This document shows, in pieces, positions 1 through 21,321 of a stretch of DNA of 64,000 nucleotides. The position numbers were made by a program, and so were the translations under genes. The stretch is from assembly GCF_026212465.1 (NCBI RefSeq), contig NC_080057.1:20948606-21012605 (forward strand), given 5' to 3'. Source of the stretch: Amaranthus tricolor. Its lineage: Eukaryota; Streptophyta; Magnoliopsida; Caryophyllales; Amaranthaceae. Each line of letters starts with the position of its first letter. Position 1 is the first letter of the stretch. The notes beneath the pieces are model-generated. The model was given only the letters and a program-made list of their open reading frames with translations. It made no database searches and had not been told where the DNA came from.

Positions 1-9286
<9,286 letters not shown>

Positions 9287-10218
9287 CCCCGGATTGCTTC
9301 ATCTGCCATCGATTTTCATTCGGGATCTGGATTGGGAATCTGATCAGTCATCGAATAATGATCAGCTGTAAACAAAATTATGGGGGTTGCATACTGGTGT
9401 TCTTCAAGTTCTTGATGTATAAATTCTCCAGAAAAAAGATTTATTTGTAATGATATATCAATTAAATTTATGTTCTGATAGAAATATGTATAGCTTACTT
9501 CTAGGGAATCATGTATCTGCTCCAGTTAACTTGATTCAAATGTAAGCATCAACTTTGTCCATTGAAATGTAAGAATCAACATAATACCAATTTATACCAA
9601 TACATTTCCCTTTATTGTTTAATTATTATTATTATTTTTTTTTAAACAAAAAAAATTTGTAACTAGAGTTACCAAGAGCTATATAGTGTTGGCTCGGTTA
9701 GGATGATTACGACTTACGATGGTTAATAAATATGTTAAAGTGTTTATTATTATCCACATGAAAGGATGTACCACTTTTTAAAATTTGATAAGTAACTCTT
9801 ACAATTACCATTTGATTTTATTAGTAAGGCGTGTTTGTATGTGAGTTATTTCTTCTACTTCTTGTTCGAATTGTTTAGAATTATATTTAAAATTCTAGCT
9901 AAGGGGTCGATATTTAACCCATAAAGTGAGCTAAAATTTTAAGGACACTGACATCACATCATGCGAGGGGAGTGTTTAAATGTGTATTATTATCCACATA
10001 TGAATTATCCCACATCAGAGAATGAGAAAAGGATATAGCACTTTATAAACTTATATTTAATTTCTACCACTACCAATTGATTTAATTAGTAAATATCCTC
10101 TATGTTTATACATTGGTTATCTCTTCTCTTTGTTTGGGTTGCTTAGGCCTATTTTTTTAATCCTCCTTTGGGTTGGCATCTCCATGGCGTAGCATGACCT
10201 GTTTAAGTGCACTTCCTA

Positions 10219-10348
10219 TTATAGTGTAAACAAAAACAAGATCGTATCATATCAATCACCTTGTAAAGGTTTTAAAAAAAGGCAAATCAATATTTTTTAC
10301 GCTGTTATGGTAACTATAATTGTAATTATTATCGTATTTTTACACGAT
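10219..10348 (-). mobile_element. family A MITE, internally deleted copy
   Basis: In reverse orientation: TATTTTTACACGATCC at one end and ATAGTGTAAACAAAAACAAG at the other, with CCTTGTAAAGGTTTTAAAA as in the copy at 57730-57973. It is much shorter than the other copies, so the interior is deleted or decayed. Confidence 0.4.
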
Positions 10349-13300
10349 CCAGTTCCAATCTGTAATTAAGTAGCTATTTATTGAAGCATTAACAACTCAT
10401 ATCACCTATCATAAGCTTATTGCACTATCTTTATGATTTATGAAAGGAGTAATACGAGAACTTCTCTTTTCTTGGTTTAAACTCTTGAGCGTAGCCGTAC
10501 AATTACAAATCATTGACATACATGATACATTGCATTGGGACCAATCAAAAAATCAAAGGAAGATGATTGATCCTAAATGAAAATGAATGAAATCTAAAAG
10601 CAGAGTGAAAAAACACACTAATTTTAAAAGTCTAATTTATTTTATATCTATATTTTATCGTAATTTTAGAGCCTAAAAATAAGTAATTATATTTGAGACT
10701 CCCTTAATTTATGGGGCTTTATATGATTGGACACCTTGCACATGTTCAGAATCACACCTGAAATAAAGAGCATGGTGTGGCTGTATCAATATAATTCTTC
10801 TTGTATTCGAGCCGATGGTTCGATCAAATATTAAAATGGTAGGTCAGAACCATGAATTAAAGATTCAGTGCGAACTTGACGGGGATCGCATATGAAAGGG
10901 TTTTGAGATAGTTTATCCCATATTGATGAATTAAAGATGGTGTGTATATATTATAATTAATTAAAAGCTTTCCTTCCAATCTAACTTAACATGCATGTAC
11001 CTCGTTAATCCACAAAATCTGTTTCCAAGCTTGTAATTTCAACAAAATCTAACCAACTTAAGTCTTAAGGATAAAAACCAAGAGGAAAAGGGCGGTCTCA
11101 ATTAATCTTCAATCTCGAGTGGACGCCATAACTGATGGCTGATGCAGATCATCTCACATTCTTAACATTTGAATTCACTGAATCTTGGGATTTTGGTGTT
11201 AAAAAGAAGATCATGGTAGTCCTTTTAACCTTTAACTCTAATCAAAGTCATCAAATTTGTGGTTTTAATGTATTCAACTTTAACGGTATTTACCCAAGAT
11301 CAGGTAGTGGGAGATTGTGCATTTGTGCATTAGATCAGCACAGGATTAATGTGCAGCCACACAAGTAGACAGTCATCAGCCGATTACTCCCTCCGTCTAA
11401 CAAATTGTCACAGTTGTATATTATACAAAGATTAACAAATAGTGGGACTATTTAAATTGTATAAATGATACTCCTCCATTACTTAAAGTTAATGTTAATA
11501 AATTTAATGGCGAAAAATATAATATTTTAAATGGTGAATATATTATTTTATAGAATAATAAATTTAATGGCGAAAAAATTGAGACCAGAAGCATTATAAA
11601 CATATTAAAATAGAGTTAAGGAAAAAAAATGGAAACCATGAAGTATAAATTTTTAAATAAAATTACTGAAAAATATGTTGGGACTATAAGTATTAATAAA
11701 AATGAGAATAAACAAAGTTAATTATATTTAAAATTTATAATATAAATAAAAAGATTTTCTAGGTGAACAATTAATAGAGCAATCCAAAATAAGAATGAGA
11801 ACAAGTTTAAGAAAGAAAAAGAGTAATAGAAGTAATTATGAGGAGTTAAATGTGAGAGCAAAAATGCAAGAAAATGATGGAACATTTTTATAAAGAAGAT
11901 TTGTAGCAAAATAAAGACCAACAAAAATAAAAGGTATGAGTGACAAGTCTCTTAGTGAATTGAAAGCATATTTCTTAGGAAAAAGATCAGCTGAGTTTGT
12001 TCACTGATTTGATGATGTGATCAAATCATTAGTGAATCAGAGCAACCATACCCATGATTATATGATTAGAACTTTAACAAACAAGTAAATATTGCATCTT
12101 TGGAGATATCAATGAGTCAATTGACTAATGAATGCTCAAAAACTCAAAAGATTTCACCAACTCATAACACTCCATCTATTTTTTTTATTTAGTATCATTT
12201 TTTATTTTGGGTTTTTCGTCTCACTTACCTTAATAATGTATCATTTTCTTTCAACCTTATTCATGATTTCTAATTCTTTTTAATATTATTCATACAGTTT
12301 AATTTCTAATGTCATGTTTGAGAGTAATGGTTTCATTTGAAAATTTGGAATTGACTTAAATTTATTGTTTAGCAAATAAAAAATTTTTTAATTTGAATTT
12401 GAATCAAATTCCACCCTTGTTTATAAAGTAGTTAAAGTTGAGAATTTGAGAATGACTACTCAAACCTTGTCATTCTCAAATTCTTTATTTATGATATCAT
12501 AATTAAAATTCATAATTTGAAATGAAAAACTTGTTCCCAAACACTACATTAGCTTGTTATCAAATGTCTACCTTTTTTCTAAAAAACATTCTACTTTCTC
12601 TTTTATGCTTATTCAAGGAGACAAAGGAGCAATGTTAAAAAATTTAAAACCTACTACCTCCGTTCCGATTAGTATATTTGACATTATACATTATTTAAGT
12701 TTATTTTATATATTACGACTAATGTGAAATTCAAAATATAGTTAAGTGAAATTTTGTTCGAATCGATTATTTGCATACTTTTATAATATCTTTTTAATTT
12801 TTTAGCTATGAATAATTCAAGATATAAATAATCAAACACTCATAATTTAATAAGTCATTTTACTATAATTCATATAATCCAAAAAATATAAAGAATTTTA
12901 ATAAAATTTCCCCTCACCTCTTATCATTATTCTCTAACCTAAACCCGAATCAAAAAATAAAAAAAATAATAAATTGAAAAAACAAAACTCGTTATTGAGC
13001 AAAAAAATTTATCAACCACAAGACTCAAAAAAATACTAATTAATTTGTCACCAAGGATATGTTATATGAATAATAGCTAATTAGTGTTGTTTTTTTGGAT
13101 ATATGCATTTAAAAAATGTTACCTTATGATTAGCAAAATCAAGCAACAAAACTATATGATGATTTAAGTTTGTCTCATTTGAGACCATCCAACAAGAAGT
13201 CATGTGGAAAATCATAAACTATAGTGATTAGAAAGACTAGTATACCAAATCTTTGAATAAGATTACAAAAGATATCGATTAAACTAATCTTAATTAGCTA

Positions 13301-14619
13301 TATCCAAAATCTTTGGCTAATTAAAAATTATATTTTATGTCAGTTAGAGAATAAATATTATTTTTTTAAAAAAATTATTCATTTAATTATCGCTTATTTT
13401 TTCTTTCTTCGACCTACCGATACAGTAAAAAAAAATAATTCTCTCAATATTTGTTATATGAATAAAATCTTTAGTTTATTTTTGGTTTTACTTTTATAGT
13501 TTGTTTATTATTATACATTATTACTCATGTGCTGCTTACTTAAGTTAAGCTCTTGTTAGGAATCTGAGGTGGATTGAGATAATATGATTTTAATAGGTCG
13601 GATATTTTTAAGCATCATGTTCTTGAAAATTATTTAATTTATTTTTTTGAAAAAGGAAAGATTTTTGAGATATGAGAAATAATATAAATTTTTTTTGTAA
13701 TTTATTAAGTGCAAGACATTGGAATCTATGTCTTCTTAGAAGCATTACTTTTGCCCCAAATTTTCATTTAAGTCGGTTTAACGTGAAACATTTCTAAATC
13801 AATCCAATTAATTAATTAAAATATTTACTTTCGTATTAAAATACTTATTTTTAATTATTTCATATTTAATACCACATTTTAGATTTTAACATTAACACTA
13901 ACACCTTGAATATTAAAATATTTTTACTTTCAAATAACCAGTCTCTTATAACTAATACACAATTTGCTCGTACATTTTTATAATAAGTCCTAGTGAATTT
14001 GGACTAAAAATCATGTTTGTCAAAGTATTAAATTACAAATATAAGTAAGAATTATGTAATACAAATTATCGTTAAAATTTTAAAAATAACTATGAATGAT
14101 ATAAACTAGTAGAAGAAGGAATAACTTATTTACAAGCTTAAAAAAAATTCACTATTAAAATTAAATAATACTATATACTCTTTAAATTTATAAAATAATA
14201 CTATATTTTCTTTCTCAAATATTAAACAACTCACTTTTTAATAAAAGTAGACATTTCAAACAACTATTGCATATAAAGATGAGCAAAACATTAAAAAAAT
14301 AGAACTCTAAATCAATTCCTTTACGTAGTGAGATTCCATCAAATTAAATTGAGTGTTTATTATTGAGAATCTTATCTAATCGTAACTACTAACTCCACAT
14401 CTTGACATATGCCTTTTCCAACTAATTAGTAATTAGTGATTTAACTTTACTTGGTACAAATCTAGAATACTAATATGTTATTGAATCAATTCAACTATCA
14501 TTTTATTGTAAAATAAGTATCTGTATGTCACACACAATACAATATTAATAAGTTTTTAGTCAATGATCCGGACAATAGCCTAGGTAGACTCATAATAAGA
14601 TTTGCATGATTCTACTTAC

Positions 14620-14807
14620 TAGAGGTGTTCAAAACACATTTGATACTCTGATATTTATTCGACTTTTATAACCGAATTTGATTTGATCCGACATAAAAAA
14701 TGGATTAACAATTTTGCAAAAATCAATATGAACACAAAACTCAATTTCAAACCGGCCCAAAACAACAGATCTAAAATCAAACCCAATTGCTCGATTAAAC
14801 ACCTCTA
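14620..14807. mobile_element. small hAT-type MITE
   Basis: The terminal inverted repeats are TAGAGGTGTTCAA on the left and TTAAACACCTCTA on the right (one mismatch), about 188 bp apart. The TAGAGGTGTTCAA terminus is common among plant hAT-derived MITEs. The interior has CCGAATTTGATTTGATCCG-type text. No clean 8-bp duplication was identified. Confidence 0.45.
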
Positions 14808-15242
14808 CTTGATAAATTTAATTACCTTCTAATGAGTTGTAACCATGATGTGTGTGACGTGTGTTAGGGGGTGAGAGCTAATAGAACTTTGTGCCAAGTG
14901 AAGGTAGAATCCAACCAAACAAGCCCTTAAACCTCTAAAAAATGAAGAATGATCTCATTGTCTAATTTTTGTTCCCTTACAACTCAACCTTTGCTTTGTT
15001 TTGTATAAACATCTTTCCTTTTCTTATGTTTCCTTTTGCCAATTTTGTAATCTTCCTTCCCCTAAGTAGCCTACACTAATCCATTAAGATAATTAAAATA
15101 ACACTTTCCAATATTTTGTAACTATCGATATACTGCTTCCTTTTTTATTTTTTTATTTTTTTTATATAGGAAATAAGAATATAGGATCAATAAATTTTAG
15201 AGTTAAACTTTGACTATGAATTTTTATTATTCTATATGAAAA

Positions 15243-15245
<3 letters not shown>

Positions 15246-15303
<58 letters not shown>
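15246..15303. repeat. (AT)n microsatellite
   Basis: About 58 bp of uninterrupted AT dinucleotide, 570 bp upstream of the DVL promoter. It generates false Tyr-Ile open frames on both strands. Confidence 0.95.
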
Positions 15304-15306
<3 letters not shown>

Positions 15307-15869
15307 CGTGAGATATTAATAGATTCATTTCGATTTATATTTTTCAAATATTAACTTTTTATAATTTTTAGAAACTCACAACAACATTTATGTTTTTCTT
15401 TCGTGTCATTACACTTGCTACATTTTCCTTATTTAATCATTTCAAATTACTTACTGCATTACTATTTTGGGCAAAATATAATCACGCAAATATCTACTTT
15501 GCCCCTACATTAAAACAATTTTTAAACACAAAAATATTATTATTTTTTTCTTCAAATCCTCATGTAGCAACAAAAACAGAATAAAGAAAGTATTTGAATT
15601 TTTTAATTGTTGTGCAAATTCTTATGTAGCAATTAAAACAGTACATAAAAAGTATTTGACTTTTAAATTTATATTCAGCAAAAAAAATAAATAGAATAAA
15701 AAAAACAGAACAAAATACGTAATTCTATATAATTTGTATTTAAAGTTCATGCCCACGTTCACTCCCCCTCCTAGAAAATTACATTTAAAAAATCCCACTA
15801 ATCTCGATATTAGTATGTTCACCTCCCCTTAATTACACTTAATTTTAAATTCTTGCCAACTTATAGCCT

Positions 15870-15886
15870 TATATATATATATATAC
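15870..15886 (+). promoter_or_regulatory. candidate TATA region of the DVL gene
   Basis: TATATATATATATATAC lies about 155 bp upstream of the DVL start codon and is followed by CACTTCATTCATAAC. Position and composition fit a plant TATA box, but in such AT-rich DNA this is only suggestive. Confidence 0.4.
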
Positions 15887-16041
15887 ACTTCATTCATAAC
15901 TTGAGCCACCACATGTCCACATTGTCTATGCCTTCATTTTTCATCTAGTAAGGTTTATACATAAATATATCTTGTTCTATATATTTTTTTATACAATTCC
16001 TTTTTTCCACTTTGCCCAAAAAGACACTAAAAAGTTTAATT

Positions 16042-16215
16042 ATGGCTCAAATCCAACAATTTATTAAGAGCATCTCTTATGTTCCTTCTAAGAGAAAAGG
16101 GAATGGATTTACAAGAAAATGTTCGTCTTTGATTAAAGAGCAACGCGCTCGAATCTATATCCTTAGAAGATGTGCTACAATGCTTCTTTGCTCTTACATT
16201 GAAGGCGATGACTAA
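16042..16215 (+). CDS. DVL: DEVIL/ROTUNDIFOLIA-like small peptide
   Basis: A 57-residue intronless protein (MAQIQQFIKSISYVPSKRK at its start). Residues about 27-50 hold the DVL/RTFL signature, with CSSLIKEQRARIYILRRC followed by ATMLLCS. This block (K-E-Q-R-A-R-I/L-Y-I-x-R-R-C) is nearly diagnostic of the family. DVL/RTFL peptides are plasma-membrane-associated micropeptides; when overexpressed in Arabidopsis they shorten organs and alter trichomes and fruit, and they restrain polar cell proliferation. The tail after LLC is SYIEGDD rather than the Trp-containing tail of many members; DVL1-like members also have Ser here. The start chosen is the ATG at 16042. The frame remains open 30 bp further upstream from a TTG, which is not a likely plant start. 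The gene stands alone in gene-poor DNA, 320 bp upstream of a long (AT)n tract. Confidence 0.9.
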   Translation: MAQIQQFIKSISYVPSKRKGNGFTRKCSSLIKEQRARIYILRRCATMLLCSYIEGDD

Positions 16216-16537
16216 ACACCCATCTCCTTTTTCTCCATCTTTTTGTTTTGATATGATCTGATTATAATTTCGTACATATCAGTACTAGTCATAATATGTC
16301 ATCACGATTACTTTTTCTAGGTATGACTATTACTAGTCGTACCTTTTTCCCTTTCTTAAGGCAATCTTTTTCTAATTTTTATCCGGCCAGCATGTTGGGT
16401 TTTGATTACTCAAAAAGCAATGTATTTTTTTTATCACCTTTTCTCTTAGATCATCCAAAATGTTTTGGCCTAATCGGAAAATTCCGATTGGGATTTTTAT
16501 TTGGATGGTTTTTGGTTCATGAAAAATTTATGATGGA

Positions 16538-16640
<103 letters not shown>

Positions 16641-18162
16641 GATATCATGGGGTTTTAACCGTAATATATTGTATCAATTTATGAGTGCATTGCTGCTTTT
16701 TGGCGAAACGACAAAAAAATTGTTGAGTTTCGAAACATCGATTCGACTTTGCTAGGAGAAGTGGAATAGAGATGGCTGAAAATGGGAATATATATACTTA
16801 CACTTATGTATACGACTATACACTTCTATAAGAATATATGAAAAGTGTATTTTATTTTTGTTTCTTATATCTTGTGGGAAATGAAACAAGTAAATAAATA
16901 ACTTAAATGGGTATGTACACTCTGTTGCATATTCTAATAAAACTTGTTGAGTTGGATAATTTTATCTATGTTTTCTTTATTTTAATTTTTAGGAGAAATT
17001 GTCGAAAATAATCAAAAATTTTACTTATCAGCTGTGATTAATCTAATCTAATAGTTATTTTTTAATAATTTCATCTTTTATAAGTATTTGCTCCCAGCCT
17101 ATTCTGTAGGCTTGGGGAGACGTGGGATTGTGGTGATTAAAGGGGTGGAGTTATGGTGGTTTAAATCGTTAGATATGCTGGGAGAGAAAACACAATAAAG
17201 ATTAAATTATTAAAAATTAATCCAAAAATAAAATAATCTACAGCGAATAAATAAAAAAAAGAATTATCTCGCTTTGTTTTGAATATTGTAATAAGTCATG
17301 GTGCTCCAATATGATGATAATCATGACCATTATGAACACAATTTTGACCTTTTTGGCTAGCTAGTTGGTGAATTAGTATGTGGATGTTGTGAATTACCCT
17401 TTTATATTCTTTATATTTACTCAATTATAAGGCATTTTGGTCTTTTATATAGAGTCGTTCATAAGATTTTTAGAGCCCTAACTAAAATATATTAATAAAG
17501 AGGCCGTTAATAAATCTCTACAGACTTAATTTCGATCAATTATTAGTAAGATGTAAAATTCAATTAACATAATTATTCATATAATTATAACAATCAAATG
17601 CATAAGTATATGATAATTGTCAAAAATGTTATTGAATCCAACTTTAAACTTAAAATACAATCAAATCGTAAGATTTCTCCGAAGTACAATTGCAGATACA
17701 CTTCTTAAAATAGGGGTTGATATTTTAATTTATAGTATTATAAACTATATTATGTACTTAGTTAAAAAAAGTATTAACCAACTTCATGAGTTCATAACAA
17801 GATAAGCTTATGTAAACTTGATCCACATCATAGATTTAAACAAATCACGGGGATTGATTAGAAATTTTTGTATTTTACATTAGTTGTTATTATTGTCCGC
17901 CCACTCATTTTACATTATTATTATTTTTACCACTTTCTTTTAATCTCATTCATGCATTTTAATTTTCTTTTAATATCATCCCCACAATTTATTTTCTCTA
18001 CTCATTAATATACTCTTAGATTACATTTTGGTGTTCTTGCCTTCTAGCTTCTCTCGTTTCTTTTATTATTAGTTTTTTTGTTTTCTTTATTTTATAGTTG
18101 ATTCTACTTATTTATCTTATTTATAGGCTTTTAATTTATCTTTCCTGTGTAGTTACGTTTCT

Positions 18163-18300
18163 TTATCTTTTTCGAGCCGGGGGACTCCTTTGACCGTGCT
18201 CTCATTTATGGGTATGAGTTGCCGCCGTCCTTCCCTCCCCAGACCCTGTCCATAGTTTTTCTATGAGCGGGATACATCGGGTAAAATGACGATGATAAGG
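18163..18300 (+). mobile_element. plant RTE-LINE/SINE 3' end
   Basis: It reads CGAGCCGGGGGACTCCTTTG, then CCTTCCCTCCCCAGACCCTG, then CTATGAGCGGGATACATCGG and a degenerate ATG repeat. This order (GAGCCGAGGGTCT..., CCCCAGACCC, GGGATACACTGGGT, microsatellite tail) is characteristic of the shared 3' ends of plant RTE LINEs and Au-type SINEs. The 5' part is not defined. Confidence 0.65.
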
Positions 18301-19319
18301 ATGACTCATTAATGTAAAATTAAATAAACGGAATAATTAGAAAAAGAATAATTCCACGCATGACTAACTTAGGCAAAACCAAAAATTAAGAAGTACTTTC
18401 GTAAGTGGTAAAAAAAAGAGATCAGATCAGATCAGATCATATGATATAGCATATAGGTAATAGGAATAATAAGTAAATGTCCAGAATCAGCATATAAGGA
18501 GAGGACAATAAAAGATTATCAAAGCAGGATTGTGAAAGAAAAATTCTCAAAACTATCCTAAATTAAAAAAATACAAAAATGTTGAGATTTATTCTTTCAT
18601 GAAAATGGACTTGGGTTGATTTGCCTATGGCTGTAGACTGTAGTGTTGGTTCTATGGTGTTGTACACAGTATTGCCTCATCTTTTGCCCTGGAAAACCTT
18701 GTTTTACTCCGTCATTCTTCCATTTATTGCAATCTTATGTGTTTTTAGTAATCACAATATCTATCATAGCTTAGATGATAAATCAAGTAATTAGCATCTA
18801 ATTACTTTATATATTACTAATTAGTTTAGTATATTATTGTTTTGAATATTAACTAATTCACAAATTATTGTATAAGGCAGTCAAACAGTAAGATGCCTTT
18901 TATATATTGATTAAATAGTCTAATTAATACAAATTAAAAGAAAATTAAAATATGAGTTTTTTATTTTAAAGCATCTCATTGAGATAAATGTATGTATTAG
19001 TTTAATATATAATAATGTATCAGAAAAATATTGTTAACCATAAATAACTTTGCTTGCATATATATATATATAAGGAGTAACCAACTTGGTACACTCACTT
19101 TAAGAAATGACCTTGGCCAACCCAGATAAAGAGAAATTTATTTCAAAGAAGGTCCACTGCTACAATAAATTGGTGGTTGGAGTTGTTTTTTTGTTTTTAA
19201 ATGGTATACTACTATTTTTCTGATATATAATAATATAGCAACTCACATCTGAGCAATAATTGAACACTTCAACCTCATTTAATGGGTTTGTTTCATTAGA
19301 TGCTAATTACTTAGAGCTC

Positions 19320-19556
19320 GTATTGTATAAGATTGTCTCACTATGAGATAAATCTATGCAATCAATCAATTTCTTTAATTGATCACTTTAAGATTGTAAG
19401 TAATCACTTTAAGGTTATAAGTAATCACTTTAAAACTATAAAAGTGATCACTTTAAGATTATAAATGATTATTTTATTGTTATAAATGATCAATTTAGTC
19501 TACATTGAATAAATTTAATAGAGATAATTCCACTGTAAGATCGTCTCATTTAAGAA
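19320..19556. repeat. repeat with AGTGATCACTTTAAG units, copy 1
   Basis: At least four degenerate units of about 22 bp based on GATCACTTTAAGATTGTAA lie between AAGATTGTCTCACTATGAG and AAGATCGTCTCATTTAAG. The two flanking blocks are direct, not inverted, repeats. Related segments occur at about 22150-22345 and 25013-25258. Confidence 0.5.
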
Positions 19557-19724
19557 TTTATGTATTTGAAAAACAACCAGAGATAACTAGGCATACTATG
19601 GAACCTAAGGCCCACAACCACTTGAAATGTAGGGCAGGTAGCCCAATTGAATGGATTAAAAACAAGAAAATTTGAAATCATTAAGTGAAAAAATCAAAAA
19701 AATGAACTAAATAATCTAAGTTTC

Positions 19725-20149
<425 letters not shown>

Positions 20150-20836
20150 TATTTAGTTGTATAGTTCCAACATTTGTATATATTTTGTTGTATATATATG
20201 TTTAATTACTTTATCATAGCTTCTAAGCTTTCACTTATGAATGATCGGAGTTTTGGCGATGAATCATATCGCCTGAAACATAGATTGACTTATAATTATT
20301 TATTCTCATGTCTCTAAAACATTAATCAAATTTCTCTTTCCTTAAGGTGAAATATCCCAAAGGGAAAGAACATTATAGAAGGGAGAGGGTATAAAATTAA
20401 CATATATTTAATGTACTAACACCATTTGATCCATTAGCATACCCACTAACCCAAAAAATTAGAAACTAACCTTGACTCATAATAACCAACATTTTTTAAC
20501 ATATTAGCCACTATAATCTTGTTTAACAAGTATACTTCCTAATTGGTTTATTATAAGCTTTAATATTAATATATATTCTAAAAAATTTAAGTATTATAAT
20601 AAAATGAATATTTTTTCAAATTAGAGACTTGGAGCATGAGGCACTTATTTTAAAAATTAATTTTATAACACTTATTTTTTTTTTAAATAGGCTTGCTTTT
20701 TTCAAAAGTTTTTGTATAGCCAACTAATCTTTCATATCGTCATAGTGGTTATAAGTTCTTTGGAAGAGGCCCAAAACCTTTGAGCCCAAACCTTGTGCTC
20801 TAAGAGTCTAAGTCATAGATTCATAGTGCACAATGT

Positions 20837-21321
20837 GAATTTTTGAAAAAGTTGAGCGAAAAAATAAAAAAAATTAAGCAAATAAGCGAAATTCTAAATT
20901 TTTCCCAAAAGTAAGCGTCCGAACCCCAAAGCTGTGCTTTGGAGCTGTTCGCAGTTACTAACTGCGAACAGCTATAAAAGACAAAATAGCTGTTCGCAGT
21001 TAGTAACTACGAGCAGTTCAATAAACACAAAATAGCTGTTCGCAGTTAGACTGCGAACAGCAAAAAGACAAAATAGTTGTTCGCAGTTACTAACTGCGAA
21101 CAGAAAAAAAAAAAAAAAAAATTTTTTTTTTCTTTTTTTCTGTTCGCAGTTAGTAACTGCGAACAGCTATTTTGTTTTTTTTTGACCTGTTCGCAGTTAC
21201 TAACTGCGAACAGCTCCAAAGCACAGCTTTGGGGTTCGGACGCTTACTTTTGGGAAAAGTTTAGAATTTTGCTTATTTGCTTAATTTTTTTTATTTTTTC
21301 GCTCAAATTTTTCTAAAATTC
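20837..21321. mobile_element. Mutator-like fold-back element with array of palindromes
   Basis: A 485-bp element that is almost wholly an inverted repeat. Outer arms 20837-20944 and 21214-21321 (108 bp each) are near-perfect reverse complements. The ends read GAATTTTTGAAAAAGTTGAG on the left and, reverse-complemented, GAATTTTAGAAAAATTTGAG on the right. It is flanked by a perfect 9-bp duplication, GCACAATGT (20828-20836 and 21322-21330), the size made by Mutator-family transposases. Between the arms lie six copies of a 27-bp palindrome built on CTGTTCGCAGTTA plus its complement (20945, 20990, 21036, 21077, 21140 and 21187; the second is mutated and the third lacks 2 bp). An A-run/T-run centre lies near 21104-21139. 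It encodes no protein, so movement would need a transposase supplied elsewhere. Confidence 0.85.

Larger units (their letters stand above)
9287..15869. other. PDS 3' region and AT-rich intergenic DNA without recognisable genes
   Basis: The PDS 3' UTR probably ends within about 200 bp of the stop. Beyond it I see no credible coding region on either strand. Two related segments at about 9720-9800 and 9970-10050 share TATTATTATCCACAT, followed further on by an AGGATRTA-CACTTT motif; the second is preceded by CCCACATCAGAGAATGAG, a common plant LTR-fragment sequence. Starts of Stowaway-type repeats (CTCCCTCCGT at 11388, CCTCCGTTCC at 12657) appear without matching right ends. Individual MITEs and the AT tract are listed separately. 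A weak frame at 11135-11368 has no recognisable domain and is not called. Confidence 0.6.

Noticed and set aside
11135..11368. 77-codon frame starting MADADHLTFLTFEF
   Set aside because: No recognisable family, no splice or promoter context, and AT-rich surroundings; likely chance.
16012..16041. Ten-residue extension of the DVL peptide from an upstream TTG
   Set aside because: TTG is not a usual plant start; an ATG at 16042 gives a normal-length family member.
20945..21213. Regularly repeated palindromes, superficially like a CRISPR array
   Set aside because: The spacing is irregular, the spacers are AT-rich filler, the array is itself inverted about a centre with a 9-bp target duplication, and this is a plant nuclear genome. 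It is a transposon structure.
21077..21316. 79-codon open frame across the fold-back element
   Set aside because: It simply translates the palindromes and the poly(A)/poly(T) centre; no domain or start context.
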